Positions 1-11,325 of a DNA stretch of 64,000 nt are shown here, piece by piece. Numbering within the stretch: position 1 is the stretch's first letter; the number at the start of each line of letters is the position of its first letter. Below the pieces are notes generated by a model. That model was given only the letters and a program-made list of their open reading frames with translations. It did no database searches and was not told the origin of the DNA. A program made the translations under genes and the position numbers. The DNA lies in assembly GCF_000222685.1 (NCBI RefSeq), contig NZ_AFWJ01000112.1, positions 1-64,000 of the forward strand, given 5' to 3'. This DNA is from Vibrio nigripulchritudo ATCC 27043. GTDB taxonomy: Bacteria; Pseudomonadota; Gammaproteobacteria; Enterobacterales; Vibrionaceae.

Positions 1-323
1 ATCACTGCCAGACTTAATGCAGCCTGAATCAAGAATTTATTGCCAATTCCGGTCGCGTTCATCACGGTAATTTCACTTTCAGCGTATAAGCGTCCAAAAG
101 TCAGCAATATCCCCAGATAAAGGCTTAAAGGCAGCATAAGCATGCCCATTGTCGGCATATTTAAACCAACCAGCGTTAAGATTAGCCGAGCAGGAATATC
201 GCCGTCAGACGCGTGGGAAAGGATACGAATGAACTCCTGACTGAGGAAGATCAGAAACAGGACTAAAAATACAGCAAATTGCGTCTTGATTGTCTCGCGG
301 ATCAAATATCTAACAATAATCAC
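1..323 (-). CDS. lptF: LPS export ABC transporter permease LptF (5' part only)
   Basis: The first ~107 codons of LptF, an inner-membrane permease of the LptB2FGC complex that extracts LPS and passes it towards the LptC-LptA bridge. Reading from the GTG at 323, the product begins VIIVRYLIRETIKTQF and continues into strongly hydrophobic stretches, as in the YjgP/YjgQ family; the rest lies beyond base 1. The GTG start is chosen because AGGTGA precedes it on the minus strand by 7 bases and no better ATG is present. It is divergent from pepA, the usual gammaproteobacterial arrangement. Family assignment rests on this N-terminus and on context. Confidence 0.9.
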   Translation of the reverse strand, partial: MIIVRYLIRETIKTQFAVFLVLFLIFLSQEFIRILSHASDGDIPARLILTLVGLNMPTMGMLMLPLSLYLGILLTFGRLYAESEITVMNATGIGNKFLIQAALSLAV

Positions 324-366
324 GCTGAAATCACCTATAGAAAACTTGTTTTTTTAATTGAATCAC

Positions 367-372
367 TATAAT
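367..372 (+). promoter_or_regulatory. Candidate -10 box for pepA
   Basis: A perfect TATAAT lies 143 bases upstream of the chosen pepA start in the lptF-pepA divergent gap. The best -35-like match, TTGTTT at 346-351, is only 15 bases away, so the promoter is suggested rather than clear. Confidence 0.3.
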
Positions 373-514
373 TTCTCGTTGAATCTTTTATTTTTAAATC
401 TTTGGCTAATTGTTAGTCAACATAATGGGCTTAGCGTTCCAACGTGAGTATTTTAAGCTAAGTGAGCATTATCTAACATTTAGTTCAGTTTGTCTTCAGG
501 ATGTAGGAGTACGC

Positions 515-2026
515 ATGGAGTTCAGTGTAAAAAGTGGCAGCCCTGAGAAACAGCGCAGCGCGTGTATCGTTGTCGGTGTTTTTGAGCCTCGCCGTCTTTC
601 TCCAGTAGCCGAGCAGCTCGATAAAATTAGTGATGGCTACATCAGTTCACTATTACGACGCGGTGACTTGGAAGGAAAACCAGGGCAGATGCTACTTCTG
701 CACCAAGTTCCTGGTGTTCTCTCTGAGCGTGTGTTGCTGGTAGGTTGTGGTAAAGAGCGTGAGCTAGGCGAACGCCAATACAAAGAAATCATCCAAAAAA
801 CCATCAGCACTCTGAATGAAACAGGCTCAATGGAAGCGGTTTGCTTCCTGACAGAATTACACGTTAAAGGCCGTGATACCTACTGGAAAGTACGCCAGGC
901 GGTAGAATCTACTAAAGACGGTCTTTACACTTTTGATCAGTTCAAGAGCACTAAGCCAGAAACCCGCCGTCCACTTCGTAAGCTGGTCTTCAATGTACCA
1001 ACTCGCCGCGAATTGAATCTTGGTGAGAAAGCCATCAGCCATGGTTTAGCAGTGGCTTCTGGTGTGAAAGCATCAAAAGATCTAGGCAACATGCCACCAA
1101 ACGTTGCGAATCCGGCTTACCTAGCTTCTCAAGCTCGTCGTCTTGCTGACGAGTACGAAACGGTAACCACCAAAATCATTGGTGAGCAGGAGATGGAAAA
1201 GCTAGGCATGACTTCATACCTGGCAGTCGGTCGTGGTTCACACAATGAATCTTTGATGTCCATCATGGAGTACAAAGGCGCGCCAGACCCTGATGCGAAG
1301 CCTATTGTACTTGTCGGTAAAGGTCTGACATTTGATTCAGGCGGTATCTCTCTAAAACCTGGTGCAGGTATGGATGAGATGAAGTACGACATGTGTGGTG
1401 CAGCATCTGTCTTCGGTACCATGAAGGCACTGGCGAAGCTGAACCTGCCAATCAACGTAGTCGGTATTCTGGCTGGTTGTGAAAATATGCCGGGCAGCAA
1501 CGCATACCGACCTGGTGACATCCTGACTACCATGTCTGGTCAAACGGTTGAAGTATTGAATACCGATGCCGAAGGTCGCTTGGTACTTTGTGATGCACTG
1601 ACTTACGTTGAGCGTTTCGAACCAGAATGTGTTGTAGATGTTGCCACGTTAACGGGTGCTTGTGTGGTTGCACTAGGTCACCACATCAGTGCCGTGATTT
1701 CGAATCACAATCCGCTATCGCATGAATTGATTAATGCCTCTGAACAAGCGGGTGACCGTGCTTGGCGTTTGCCAATGGCAGAAGAGTACCAAGAGCAAAT
1801 CGCCAGCCCGTTTGCCGATATGGCAAACATTGGAGGTAAATCAGCAGGTACTATTACCGCAGGTTGCTTCTTGTCTCGCTTTACTAAGAAATACAACTGG
1901 GCGCACCTTGATATCGCAGGTACAGCTTGGAAATCGGGTGGCAAAGACAAAGGCTCAACAGGGCGTCCTGTCTCAATGCTGGTCCAATTCCTTCTGAACC
2001 GCAGCGGCCAGGACACAGAAGAGTAA
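515..2026 (+). CDS. pepA: Leucyl aminopeptidase PepA
   Basis: Cytosolic M17 aminopeptidase that removes N-terminal residues using two metal ions; in enterobacteria it also binds DNA in Xer recombination and carAB control. The catalytic C-terminal half carries the family signature NTDAEGRL near residue 350 and the metal-binding stretch GLTFDSGG. The start at 515 is preferred over an upstream in-frame start at 410: AGGAG lies just before 515, and the resulting 503 residues equal the E. coli length. The extra 35 upstream codons show no family resemblance. A strong terminator follows at 2041. Confidence 0.96.
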   Translation: MEFSVKSGSPEKQRSACIVVGVFEPRRLSPVAEQLDKISDGYISSLLRRGDLEGKPGQMLLLHQVPGVLSERVLLVGCGKERELGERQYKEIIQKTISTLNETGSMEAVCFLTELHVKGRDTYWKVRQAVESTKDGLYTFDQFKSTKPETRRPLRKLVFNVPTRRELNLGEKAISHGLAVASGVKASKDLGNMPPNVANPAYLASQARRLADEYETVTTKIIGEQEMEKLGMTSYLAVGRGSHNESLMSIMEYKGAPDPDAKPIVLVGKGLTFDSGGISLKPGAGMDEMKYDMCGAASVFGTMKALAKLNLPINVVGILAGCENMPGSNAYRPGDILTTMSGQTVEVLNTDAEGRLVLCDALTYVERFEPECVVDVATLTGACVVALGHHISAVISNHNPLSHELINASEQAGDRAWRLPMAEEYQEQIASPFADMANIGGKSAGTITAGCFLSRFTKKYNWAHLDIAGTAWKSGGKDKGSTGRPVSMLVQFLLNRSGQDTEE

Positions 2027-2040
2027 ATCTTCAGAATTCA

Positions 2041-2069
2041 GAAAGGGCCGAAAGGCCCTTTCTTTTTTT
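2041..2069 (+). terminator. Rho-independent terminator after pepA
   Basis: A perfect 9-bp stem (GAAAGGGCC / GGCCCTTTC) with a GAAA tetraloop is followed by seven T. It sits 14 bases after the pepA stop and 15 before holC, so holC is read through it or has its own start. Confidence 0.93.
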
Positions 2070-2084
2070 AGGTGAACGGAAAAA

Positions 2085-2534
2085 ATGGCAACAGCGACGT
2101 TTTATCTGGTTAAAGAAGGCAGTTCACAATCACAAGAGCAGGGGTTCTTCGAGTATGTGGTGTTTCTCGCTCACCATTTTGCTAAGCAAGGAGTAAAGGT
2201 GTTTGTGAATGCCGACGATAAGCCTTCCGCTGAAGCCATTGCAGAACTGTTGTGGCAGGCAAAACCTGAAGACTTTATTGCTCATAACCTGGTTGGTGAA
2301 GGACCTAAGTCGGGGACGGCAATTGAGGTAGGACACTCCTCCGTTAAGCCATCCTGGAATCGTCAACTAGTTATAAATGTGGCGAATGATAATACAATTT
2401 TTGCCCCAACCTTTGGTCAGGTGGTAGACTTCGTTCCCTGCGAAGAAAAAGCAAAGCAACAAGCTCGAGAAAGGTATAAAATTTACCGTCAGGCTGGTTA
2501 CCAGCTTCAAACAATCGAGATTCAATATCCTTAG
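2085..2534 (+). CDS. holC: DNA polymerase III chi subunit HolC
   Basis: The chi subunit of the clamp-loader complex; it pairs with psi (HolD) and binds SSB, tying the replisome to single-stranded DNA. The 149-residue length matches the family (about 147 in E. coli). The N-terminus MATATFYLV and the motif FVNADDKPSAE are typical. It sits between pepA and valS as in most gammaproteobacteria. No membrane segment or signal peptide is present. The call rests on sequence resemblance and synteny, which agree. Confidence 0.93.
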   Translation: MATATFYLVKEGSSQSQEQGFFEYVVFLAHHFAKQGVKVFVNADDKPSAEAIAELLWQAKPEDFIAHNLVGEGPKSGTAIEVGHSSVKPSWNRQLVINVANDNTIFAPTFGQVVDFVPCEEKAKQQARERYKIYRQAGYQLQTIEIQYP

Positions 2535-2541
2535 TCCAACC

Positions 2542-2581
2542 CTATAGTTAAGGCGTCTCTCCAGAGAGCCCTCAATTATAG
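2542..2581 (+). other. Imperfect hairpin between holC and valS
   Basis: A stem of about 12 pairs with one mismatch and one G-T pair (CTATAGTTAAGG with CCTCAATTATAG) encloses an inner CTCT/AGAG hairpin. No T-run follows, so it is not a clear terminator. It may shape the valS leader or stabilise mRNA ends. Confidence 0.4.
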
Positions 2582-2626
2582 AGTTTGACCAAGATTAACC
2601 CGTAAACGTATCCATTAAAGAGCACT

Positions 2627-5485
2627 ATGGAAAAGACATATAACCCAACATCTATTGAACAAGCGCTTTATCAAGCTTGGGAAGAGAAAGGCTACTTTAA
2701 GCCGCACGGTGACACGACAAAAGAATCATACAGCATCATGATCCCGCCACCGAACGTCACTGGTAGCCTGCATATGGGCCACGCGTTCCAGGATACCATC
2801 ATGGATACACTGATCCGTGCTGAGCGTATGAAAGGTAAAAATACGCTTTGGCAGGTGGGTACAGACCACGCGGGCATAGCAACTCAAATGGTGGTTGAGC
2901 GTAAAATTGCCGCTGAAGAAGGCAAAACTAAGAACGATTACGGTCGTGACGCATTCATCGACAAAATTTGGGAATGGAAAGGCGAGTCAGGCGGCACTAT
3001 CACAAAACAGCTTCGTCGCCTTGGTGCTTCTGTGGATTGGGAACGCGAGCGTTTCACCATGGACGATGGCCTTTCTAATGCCGTTCAGGAAGTCTTTGTT
3101 CGCCTGTACGAAGAAGATTTGATTTATCGTGGCAAGCGCCTGGTTAACTGGGATCCTAAACTGCACACCGCGATTTCTGATCTAGAAGTTGAAAACAAAG
3201 ACAAAAAAGGCCACATGTGGCACTTCCGTTACCCTCTAGCGGATGGTGTCAAAACGGCAGAAGGCAAAGATTACATCGTTGTCGCAACGACACGTCCAGA
3301 AACTATGCTGGGTGATACTGGCGTAGCAGTGAACCCAGAAGATCCACGTTACAAAGATCTGATTGGTAAAGAAATCCTGCTTCCAATCGTTGATCGTCGT
3401 ATCCCTATCGTAGGTGACGAGCACGCCGATATGGAAAAAGGTACAGGTTGTGTGAAGATCACACCAGCTCACGACTTCAATGACTACGAAGTGGGTAAGC
3501 GCCACCAGCTACCAATGATCAACATTCTAACCTTCAACGCGGATATTCGTGATGCGGCGGAAGTCTTCACCACTAACGGTGAAGCGAGCGATGCCTACCC
3601 AACGGACCTTCCTGCCAAATACCAAGGTGTGGAACGTTTTGCGGCGCGTAAAGCGATCGTAGCGGACTTTGATGAGTTGGGTCTTTTGGATGAAGTGAAA
3701 GATCACGATCTAACCGTTCCTTACGGTGACCGCGGTGGTGTGGTTATTGAGCCAATGCTAACCGACCAATGGTACGTTCGCACAGCGCCTCTTGCGGAAA
3801 CGGCAACTAAAGCAGTGGAAGACGGAGAAATCCAATTCGTTCCTAAGCAATACGAGAACATGTACTTCTCTTGGATGCGTGACATTCAAGACTGGTGTAT
3901 CTCTCGTCAGCTTTGGTGGGGGCACCGTATCCCAGCTTGGTACGACAACGACGGCAACGTATACGTAGGTCGTACTGAAGAAGAAGTTCGCGCCAATAAC
4001 AACCTAGCGCCTGTCGTCGTTCTACGTCAGGATGATGATGTACTGGACACCTGGTTCTCTTCTGCGCTGTGGACTTTCGGAACGCAAGGCTGGCCAGAAA
4101 ACACAGATGACCTGAAGACATTCCACCCTTCAGACGTACTGGTTACCGGTTTTGACATCATCTTCTTCTGGGTTGCACGTATGATCATGATGACGATGCA
4201 CTTCTGTAAAGACGAAAACGGCAAACCACAAGTACCATTCAAGACAGTTTACGTGACGGGTCTTATCCGTGATGAAAACGGCGATAAGATGTCTAAGTCT
4301 AAGGGTAATGTGCTTGATCCAATCGATATGATTGATGGTATCGATCTTGAGTCTCTTGTTGAGAAGCGCACAGGCAACATGATGCAGCCTAAGCTTGCGG
4401 CGAAGATCGAGAAGAACACGCGTAAGACGTTTGAAGACGGTATTGAACCTTACGGTACAGATGCATTGCGTTTCACTCTTGCAGCGATGGCGTCTACGGG
4501 GCGTGATATCAACTGGGATATGAAGCGTCTTGAAGGTTACCGTAACTTCTGTAACAAGCTATGGAACGCTAGCCGTTACGTATTGATGAATACCGAGGAT
4601 CAAGATTGTGGCTTTGGTAGCAATGATATTGAATACTCACTAGCTGACAAATGGATCGAATCTCAGTTCGAACTGGCAGCGAAAGAGTTCAATGGTCACA
4701 TTGATAATTTCCGTCTGGATATGGCAGCGAACACGATTTACGAGTTTATCTGGAACCAATTCTGTGACTGGTATCTAGAGCTAACGAAACCGGTTCTTTG
4801 GAAAGGCAACGAAGCCCAGCAACGTGGTACACGTCGTACGCTAATTACTGTTCTAGAGAAGACTCTTCGTCTGGCGCATCCAGTAATTCCATATATCACA
4901 GAAACTATCTGGCAGAGTGTTAAGCCATTGGTTGACGGTGTTGAAGGTGACACAATCATGCTTCAATCACTTCCTCAGTACGATGAAGCAAACTTCAACC
5001 AAGCGGCGCTTGATGATATTGAGTGGGTTAAATCATTCATTACCAGCATTCGTAACCTACGTGCAGAGTACGACATCAACCCAGGTAAGCCGCTTGAAGT
5101 AATGCTTAAAGCGGCAAGCGAAGAAGATGCCGTTCGTCTTGAAACGAACAAGCAAGTTCTTATTTCTCTGGCGAAGCTTGAATCTGTACGCGTTCTTGAG
5201 TCTGGCGAAGAGACCCCTGCTAGCGCGACAGCACTTGTTGCTAAGTCTGAGCTTATGATCCCAATGGCAGGTCTGATTGACAAAGATGCAGAACTTGCTC
5301 GTCTGGACGGCGAAATCAAGAAAACTCACGGTGAGATCAAACGCATTGAGGGTAAGCTAAGTAACGAAGGTTTCGTTGCGAAAGCGCCTGAAGCGGTTGT
5401 GGCAAAAGAGCGTGAGAAGCTTGAAGGCTACAAAGAAACGCTAACGAAACTTGAAGAGCAAAAAGCAACGATTGCTGCTCTGTAA
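2627..5485 (+). CDS. valS: Valyl-tRNA synthetase
   Basis: Class I aminoacyl-tRNA synthetase charging tRNA-Val. The HIGH-type motif appears as HMGH (residues 49-52, in [12 protein letters not shown]) and the KMSKS motif as [10 protein letters not shown] near residue 555. An editing domain lies between them. The last ~65 residues are rich in Lys and Glu and form the C-terminal coiled-coil arm of ValRS. At 952 residues it matches the bacterial family (951 in E. coli). AAAGAG precedes the ATG. Two hairpins follow the stop. Confidence 0.97.
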   Translation: MEKTYNPTSIEQALYQAWEEKGYFKPHGDTTKESYSIMIPPPNVTGSLHMGHAFQDTIMDTLIRAERMKGKNTLWQVGTDHAGIATQMVVERKIAAEEGKTKNDYGRDAFIDKIWEWKGESGGTITKQLRRLGASVDWERERFTMDDGLSNAVQEVFVRLYEEDLIYRGKRLVNWDPKLHTAISDLEVENKDKKGHMWHFRYPLADGVKTAEGKDYIVVATTRPETMLGDTGVAVNPEDPRYKDLIGKEILLPIVDRRIPIVGDEHADMEKGTGCVKITPAHDFNDYEVGKRHQLPMINILTFNADIRDAAEVFTTNGEASDAYPTDLPAKYQGVERFAARKAIVADFDELGLLDEVKDHDLTVPYGDRGGVVIEPMLTDQWYVRTAPLAETATKAVEDGEIQFVPKQYENMYFSWMRDIQDWCISRQLWWGHRIPAWYDNDGNVYVGRTEEEVRANNNLAPVVVLRQDDDVLDTWFSSALWTFGTQGWPENTDDLKTFHPSDVLVTGFDIIFFWVARMIMMTMHFCKDENGKPQVPFKTVYVTGLIRDENGDKMSKSKGNVLDPIDMIDGIDLESLVEKRTGNMMQPKLAAKIEKNTRKTFEDGIEPYGTDALRFTLAAMASTGRDINWDMKRLEGYRNFCNKLWNASRYVLMNTEDQDCGFGSNDIEYSLADKWIESQFELAAKEFNGHIDNFRLDMAANTIYEFIWNQFCDWYLELTKPVLWKGNEAQQRGTRRTLITVLEKTLRLAHPVIPYITETIWQSVKPLVDGVEGDTIMLQSLPQYDEANFNQAALDDIEWVKSFITSIRNLRAEYDINPGKPLEVMLKAASEEDAVRLETNKQVLISLAKLESVRVLESGEETPASATALVAKSELMIPMAGLIDKDAELARLDGEIKKTHGEIKRIEGKLSNEGFVAKAPEAVVAKEREKLEGYKETLTKLEEQKATIAAL

Positions 5486-5491
5486 GCGATT

Positions 5492-5518
5492 TTCCTGCTA
5501 GTTAACTACTAGCAGGAA
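5492..5518 (+). other. Perfect hairpin just after valS
   Basis: An 11-bp perfect inverted repeat (TTCCTGCTAGT / ACTAGCAGGAA) with a 5-base loop begins 6 bases after the valS stop. It lacks a clear T-run and may protect the mRNA end, with true termination at the next hairpin. Confidence 0.6.
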
Positions 5519-5544
5519 TACTGTTATTTGCTTTGTAGTAGATA

Positions 5545-5578
5545 CAAAAAAACGGTCATCAGTTGATGACCGTTTTTT
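5545..5578. terminator. Bidirectional terminator between valS and plsC
   Basis: The stem AAAAAACGGTCATCA / TGATGACCGTTTTTT has a 2-base centre and A/T runs on both sides. It can therefore stop transcripts of both convergent genes, valS (plus) and plsC (minus). Confidence 0.92.
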
Positions 5579-5594
5579 ATGTTCTGAAATTAAC

Positions 5595-6326
5595 CTACTT
5601 TTGGTTGTTCAGTTTTTCCACTTCAGCATCCAACTCTTCAAGTTTAGCTTTCATTTGGGCACGGCACAGGTTTGCTAGCTCGCGAACATTTTCCTTGCTG
5701 TAACCTTCGATACTGACCGGAGGTAGCATCTCAACAATCACATGCCCATTATCCCAGCGATTCAGCTTGAACTTGCCTTCAGTGGTGCTGCAAACAATCG
5801 GAATGATTGGCACATTTGCACCGACTGCAGCGTGGAAAGCCCCTGTTTTAAAAGGTAGCAGACCGCGTCCACGTGAACGAGTACCTTCAGGAAACATCCA
5901 TACTGATACGCCACGCTCTTTCACTTTCTCAACCACTTGCTCAATAGTGCCCATCGCTTTGCTTCGGTTAGCACGATCAATCAGGATGTTACCAGTAATC
6001 CAATAAAGCTGACCAAACAGTGGTAGCCAAGCCAGGCTTTTCTTACCTACGGTGACGACATTGGGGGTTACCGCAGAAGAAACGGTGAACATATCCCAGT
6101 TGTTTTGATGGTTAGCAATGTAGATGTGCTGACCACGCTGATAAGCATCTTCAGGAATACGCAAATCCAGCTTGATACCGAACACTTTAGACATGCGACC
6201 AAAGTAACGACCAAAGGTGAATACGTGTTTTGGGTTTCTCGGACTAAGCAGGCAATAACCGCAGCCAAATACAAACATCAGGACAGCAAATATTGCTACA
6301 GCAATGATACGCAATAACGCAATCAT
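5595..6326 (-). CDS. plsC: 1-acyl-sn-glycerol-3-phosphate acyltransferase
   Basis: Inner-membrane acyltransferase that adds the second acyl chain to lysophosphatidic acid to give phosphatidic acid. The catalytic motif HX4D is visible as NHQNNWD, followed by the acyl-acceptor motif FPEGTRSRG about 70 residues later. The N-terminus is a hydrophobic membrane segment. The ATG at 6326 (243 residues) is preferred to an in-frame TTG at 6347: AAAGAG lies 5-6 bases upstream and the length then fits E. coli PlsC (245). It is convergent with valS and lies downstream of murA. Confidence 0.93.
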   Translation of the reverse strand: MIALLRIIAVAIFAVLMFVFGCGYCLLSPRNPKHVFTFGRYFGRMSKVFGIKLDLRIPEDAYQRGQHIYIANHQNNWDMFTVSSAVTPNVVTVGKKSLAWLPLFGQLYWITGNILIDRANRSKAMGTIEQVVEKVKERGVSVWMFPEGTRSRGRGLLPFKTGAFHAAVGANVPIIPIVCSTTEGKFKLNRWDNGHVIVEMLPPVSIEGYSKENVRELANLCRAQMKAKLEELDAEVEKLNNQK

Positions 6327-6395
6327 AGAATTCTCTTTGTGATTCAAGGACTACCGAGGCAATCTGGGTTGCCTGCGTAGTGAATATAAACGCAA

Positions 6396-6437
6396 CAAAA
6401 AAGCCGAAACCTGAGAAATACAGTTTCCGGCTTTCGG
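6396..6437 (-). terminator. Rho-independent terminator after murA
   Basis: On the minus strand, GAAAGCCGGAAAC pairs with GTTTCGGCTTT (one bulge) and is followed by six T. It lies just past the murA stop and ends the mla-ibaG-murA transcript. Confidence 0.85.
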
Positions 6438-6452
6438 GTTCAGGGGTAGAGT

Positions 6453-7724
<1,272 letters not shown>

Positions 7725-7979
7725 TTAAAGAGACATGAGTTTCTTATCGCGTTCCCACTCTTCAGGCGTGTAAGCCTTAATTGAAACCGCATGGATATCG
7801 TTTCTTTGGATGTATTCCATCAGCGGAGCGTAAATGAGCTGCTGTTTCTTTACACGGTTCATTCCTTCAAAACTGGCATCAATCGCAATCACTTCATAGT
7901 GGCTGCCTTCGCCTTTAACGTGCAACTCTTCTAGATTAAGAGCTTGATCTAAAATTTTTTTTACTTCAACGCTGTCCAC
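7725..7979 (-). CDS. ibaG: BolA-family protein IbaG
   Basis: A small BolA-like protein of 84 residues (YrbA/IbaG); in E. coli it is linked to acid stress and to Fe-S partners such as monothiol glutaredoxins. The fold is recognisable by [17 protein letters not shown], where BolA proteins have the conserved F/L-x-G-x-x-x-x-x-R-H-R region; here the basic patch is RVKKQQ. The start is GTG with AGGAT upstream. It lies between mlaB (12-base gap) and murA (9-base gap), as in most gammaproteobacteria. Confidence 0.92.
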   Translation of the reverse strand: MDSVEVKKILDQALNLEELHVKGEGSHYEVIAIDASFEGMNRVKKQQLIYAPLMEYIQRNDIHAVSIKAYTPEEWERDKKLMSL

Positions 7980-7991
7980 GGTAGATCCTAT

Positions 7992-8351
7992 TTAAACTTC
8001 AATGTGTTTGCGTTCACCCAGAGCTTCATTGTGAGGCTTATTTGCAGCCTCGCTCTCGGGAAATAGCAGTGATTCGACGTTACTCAGTTGACACAAAGTG
8101 CGTAGCTGGTCGGGCACGAAACTGAGCATTATATGACAGTTTTGTTTTTTTGCATGCTCAATTAAATGAATCAGCATCACCATACCAGCGGAATCAACTC
8201 GATTCACTCCGCTCATGTCAATATTTAACTGGGTTGTGTCAGTTTTTCGTTGCTTTAAAAAATGCCATAAACCTGGAACACTTTCGCGATCCAGGTTTCC
8301 AGATAAATAAGATTGAGTAGGGGCAGCTTGCTGCCATTGAGGATGCGCCAT
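7992..8351 (-). CDS. mlaB: STAS-domain protein MlaB
   Basis: Cytoplasmic STAS-domain subunit of the MlaFEDB inner-membrane complex, needed for assembly and activity of the MlaF ATPase. The STAS core appears as LNIDMSGVNRVDSAGMVMLIHLI. The product is 119 residues, a little longer than E. coli MlaB (97). The ATG at 8351 overlaps the mlaC stop as TGATG, indicating translational coupling; the in-frame TTG at 8354 is less likely. The C-terminal ~20 residues are charged and past the domain. Confidence 0.9.
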   Translation of the reverse strand: MAHPQWQQAAPTQSYLSGNLDRESVPGLWHFLKQRKTDTTQLNIDMSGVNRVDSAGMVMLIHLIEHAKKQNCHIMLSFVPDQLRTLCQLSNVESLLFPESEAANKPHNEALGERKHIEV

Positions 8352-8995
8352 CAATTCACATCCTTAAACTGAATTGGTCGAGCTGCCAGCTCTTGCAAGT
8401 CTTTGCTTACGGCTACAAGCCCGTCTTTACGGATTTTTCCATTCCACTCAGATTGTTTACTGGAAAGTAAGCTAACACCTTCGGCAACCATATCAAATGC
8501 GGCCCATTCACCACTTTTCTTGTTCTTTCTTAACTTAAAGTCCAGTTTGATGTTTGGGTTAGGTGCATCAATGATTTCCACGCGAATTGAAATGATGCGA
8601 CTCTTGGGGTCAAGAGGTCTTGCAGGCGCGAATTCTATTAATTGATCGGTGTATTGGGTTAAAACCTGAGCGTAAGAGGTAACCAGATATGCTCTAAATG
8701 CTTCGACGAAGACTTTAACGTCTTCTTTTTTTGCTTTTTTAAGGTTTGGACCGAGTAGTTTGAGAGCTGCGTAACGATCGTTGACGTAGGGCATCAGCTC
8801 TTCTTCAACCACCACTTTGAGTGTTTCCGGGTTGTCTCGAATCTGGCTTTGTTCGTTTTTTAAGCGGCTGAATGTTTTGTCTGCCACTTGCTTCATCATG
8901 TCGTAGGGTTTGGTTGCATCTATGGTTTGTGCCATGCCAGTGAAAGACATTAAGCTCATCAAACCAATCACTAACCATTGCTTCAACCGATTCAT
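8351..8995 (-). CDS. mlaC: Periplasmic phospholipid carrier MlaC
   Basis: Periplasmic shuttle (Tol-Ttg2/MlaC family) carrying phospholipid between the outer-membrane MlaA-porin complex and MlaD. It has a typical signal peptide: MNRLKQW, a hydrophobic core, and likely cleavage after MAQ-like residues near 22-23. At 214 residues it matches E. coli (211). The gene shares its first base with the last base of mlaD and overlaps mlaB at its end, so the operon is tightly packed. Confidence 0.94.
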   Translation of the reverse strand: MNRLKQWLVIGLMSLMSFTGMAQTIDATKPYDMMKQVADKTFSRLKNEQSQIRDNPETLKVVVEEELMPYVNDRYAALKLLGPNLKKAKKEDVKVFVEAFRAYLVTSYAQVLTQYTDQLIEFAPARPLDPKSRIISIRVEIIDAPNPNIKLDFKLRKNKKSGEWAAFDMVAEGVSLLSSKQSEWNGKIRKDGLVAVSKDLQELAARPIQFKDVN

Positions 8996-9486
8996 TATTG
9001 TTCCTCCGAACCTTGAGAATCCCCACCGACGCGGTAAAGCACCTGACCAATCAAGTCTTCAAGCACCAATGCGGATTTCGTATCCTCTATATAGTCGCCA
9101 TCCTGCAGCATGTCGATGTCTTCGTCGACAAAACCGGGGACAAGTCCAATATATTGCTCACCAATAAGACCAGACGTCAGAATCTGAGCACTTGATGTTT
9201 CTGGAAAGTCGCCGTATTTCTTATCAATGGTCAACGTGATAACGGGCAGGTAGCTTTCTGTATCTAACGTAATGTCAGACACTCGTCCAACGACTACACC
9301 ACCGATTTTGACTGGTGAGCGAAGCTTCAAGCTGCCGATATTGTCGAATTGCGCTCTTAACGTGTATGTCTCACCGGAACCCAGACTTTTGACATCGGCG
9401 ACTTTTAATATCATCACCAAAATCGCAACCACACTCGCGATGACAAAGCTTCCTACTAATAATTCTAACTTACGAGTTTGTTGCAT
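8995..9486 (-). CDS. mlaD: MCE-domain lipid transporter subunit MlaD
   Basis: A single-span inner-membrane protein with a periplasmic MCE domain that forms a hexameric ring above MlaE. The N-terminal helix spans about residues 9-28 (LELLVGSFVIASVVAILVMI). The MCE core follows with the characteristic stretch LRSPVKIGGVVVGRV. The product is 163 residues; family members are about 180. It is two bases downstream of mlaE and overlaps mlaC by one base. Confidence 0.94.
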   Translation of the reverse strand: MQQTRKLELLVGSFVIASVVAILVMILKVADVKSLGSGETYTLRAQFDNIGSLKLRSPVKIGGVVVGRVSDITLDTESYLPVITLTIDKKYGDFPETSSAQILTSGLIGEQYIGLVPGFVDEDIDMLQDGDYIEDTKSALVLEDLIGQVLYRVGGDSQGSEEQ

Positions 9487-9488
9487 CT

Positions 9489-10277
9489 TTAGTTCCCAAA
9501 CATAAGTGCTGTTAATACGAAATCTAACCCAAGCACAGCCAATGACGAGTGTACAACGGTTTTAGTGGTAGCACGGCTTATCCCTTCAGAAGTCGGAATG
9601 GCGTCATAGCCGTTAAACAGTGCTATCCAGGTAACGGTCAGAGCAAATACTATGCTCTTAATCATACTGTTTCCAATATCTTGCCCAAGCTCGACAGATG
9701 ATTGCATGGATGCCCAGAAGCTGCCGTGGTCAATGCCTTTCCAATCTACGCCAACCAGTTGACCGCCCCATATACCTACCGCCATAAAGATCATCGCTAA
9801 CAGCGGCATAGAGATGACCCCAGCCCAGAAACGTGGCGCAATCACCCGACGGAGCGGGTCAACAGCCATCATTTCCATGCTCGACAACTGTTCAGTCGCT
9901 TTCATCAGACCGATTTCTGCCGTTAAGGCTGAGCCCGCCCGACCTGCAAAGAGCAGAGCGGTCACTACAGGGCCTAATTCCCGGAGTAGGGACAGTGCGA
10001 CCATCTGACCCAGAGCGCCTTCAGCGCCAAAATCCACCAGTACAACATAGCCTTGCAGGCTGATGACCATGCCGATAAACAGACCTGACAAAACAATGAT
10101 GACCATGGACTGGACACCAACGCTGTACAGCTGTTTAACGAGCAACGGAAAGTGTTTTACAGGTTGCGGTTTAGCGAACAAGGCACCAAACAACATTAGG
10201 GTTGCTCGCCCCCATGCTCTACAGATAGACAGCGCACTGTGACCAGTGTTCGCGATAAAAGTGAGAAAACTACTCAT
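9489..10277 (-). CDS. mlaE: Phospholipid ABC transporter permease MlaE
   Basis: Multi-span permease of the MlaFEDB complex. It carries the highly conserved stretch [20 protein letters not shown] and ends [19 protein letters not shown], as in E. coli. The ATG at 10277 (262 residues; E. coli 260) is chosen over an in-frame GTG at 10292. It overlaps the mlaF stop by 8 bases and AGGAA lies 7 bases upstream, within the end of mlaF. Confidence 0.94.
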   Translation of the reverse strand: MSSFLTFIANTGHSALSICRAWGRATLMLFGALFAKPQPVKHFPLLVKQLYSVGVQSMVIIVLSGLFIGMVISLQGYVVLVDFGAEGALGQMVALSLLRELGPVVTALLFAGRAGSALTAEIGLMKATEQLSSMEMMAVDPLRRVIAPRFWAGVISMPLLAMIFMAVGIWGGQLVGVDWKGIDHGSFWASMQSSVELGQDIGNSMIKSIVFALTVTWIALFNGYDAIPTSEGISRATTKTVVHSSLAVLGLDFVLTALMFGN

Positions 10278-11070
10278 TAAACAGTTCCTCACTCAGTGAC
10301 GAAGCAGGATATTGGAATGGAACAGGTCCATCTGCCTGACCGGTTAAAAATTGTTGTACGTTTTCATCGGGGTTTGACATCAGCTCTTCTGGTGAACCGC
10401 TGGCAATGACCTTGCCATTCGCCAGTATGTAGGCGTGATCTGCAATGCTCATGACTTCAGGAACATCATGGGAAACAACAACGGATGTTAGGTTGAGTGC
10501 TTGATTGAGGTTTCGAATCAGCTTGACCAGAACTCCCATGGTTATCGGGTCCTGCCCGACAAAAGGTTCATCGTACATGATGAGCTCTGGATCCAGAGCA
10601 ATGGCACGGGCAAGGGCTGCTCGTCGTGCCATGCCTCCTGATAATTCACTTGGCATTAACTGAGAAGCTCCACGTAGTCCAACGGCTTCGAGCTTCAACA
10701 ATACGATACTGCGGATAAGTTCTTCGGTAAGTTCAGTATGTTCGCGTAATGGAAATGCGACGTTATCGAAAACATTGATATCGGTGAACAAAGCGCCGGA
10801 TTGAAACAGCATGCTCATCTTTTTGCGTGCTTCGTACAATACACTTCGCGATAGAGTGGGAATGTTCTGCCCATCAAAAATCACCTCGCCAGAATCCGGG
10901 GCGATCTGCCCGCCAATCAAACGCAGTAACGTGGTTTTCCCTATTCCAGAAGGTCCCATAATGGCGGTGATTTTTCCCTTTGGAACTGACAGGCTGACAT
11001 CGTCAAAAATTTTCCGTGTTCCACGATAAAATGTCAGGTTTTGGATAGTGACTAAATCCGGTGTCGACAT
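10270..11070 (-). CDS. mlaF: Phospholipid ABC transporter ATPase MlaF
   Basis: Cytoplasmic ATPase subunit of the Mla complex. It has Walker [10 protein letters not shown] (39-47), the ABC signature LSGGMARR, and Walker [11 protein letters not shown]. The 266 residues match the family (269 in E. coli). It is the first gene of the minus-strand run mlaF-E-D-C-B-ibaG-murA, divergent from yrbG across a 255-base gap. The operon maintains outer-membrane lipid asymmetry. Confidence 0.95.
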   Translation of the reverse strand: MSTPDLVTIQNLTFYRGTRKIFDDVSLSVPKGKITAIMGPSGIGKTTLLRLIGGQIAPDSGEVIFDGQNIPTLSRSVLYEARKKMSMLFQSGALFTDINVFDNVAFPLREHTELTEELIRSIVLLKLEAVGLRGASQLMPSELSGGMARRAALARAIALDPELIMYDEPFVGQDPITMGVLVKLIRNLNQALNLTSVVVSHDVPEVMSIADHAYILANGKVIASGSPEELMSNPDENVQQFLTGQADGPVPFQYPASSLSEELFNE

Positions 11071-11270
11071 AAAGTTCTTCTAACATGCTGCTGGTTGAGC
11101 GGAGGTGAATTAGCAATCATAAGCACTAAGCGCCTTGAATTCAAAGCAAAGCTATCGAATTTGACCTTAATTTAACCCAAAGTTCAAACCTATTGAGATT
11201 TCTTAATACGAATTGTTTATCTCATTCAGTCCTTTCTTTTTTCCTTAATGACTTCCATTTTTACTCATGA

Positions 11271-11288
11271 ACCGTCAAAATTGGCGGT
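11271..11288. promoter_or_regulatory. 18-bp near-palindrome between mlaF and yrbG
   Basis: ACCGTCAAAATTGGCGGT is an inverted repeat with one mismatched pair apart from its centre. It lies 38 bases upstream of the yrbG start in the divergent promoter region and could be an operator or a leader hairpin. No matching regulator was recognised. Confidence 0.35.
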
Positions 11289-11325
11289 CACTTGTCTTTC
11301 TACTCAGTAAATTAAAGGGAACATC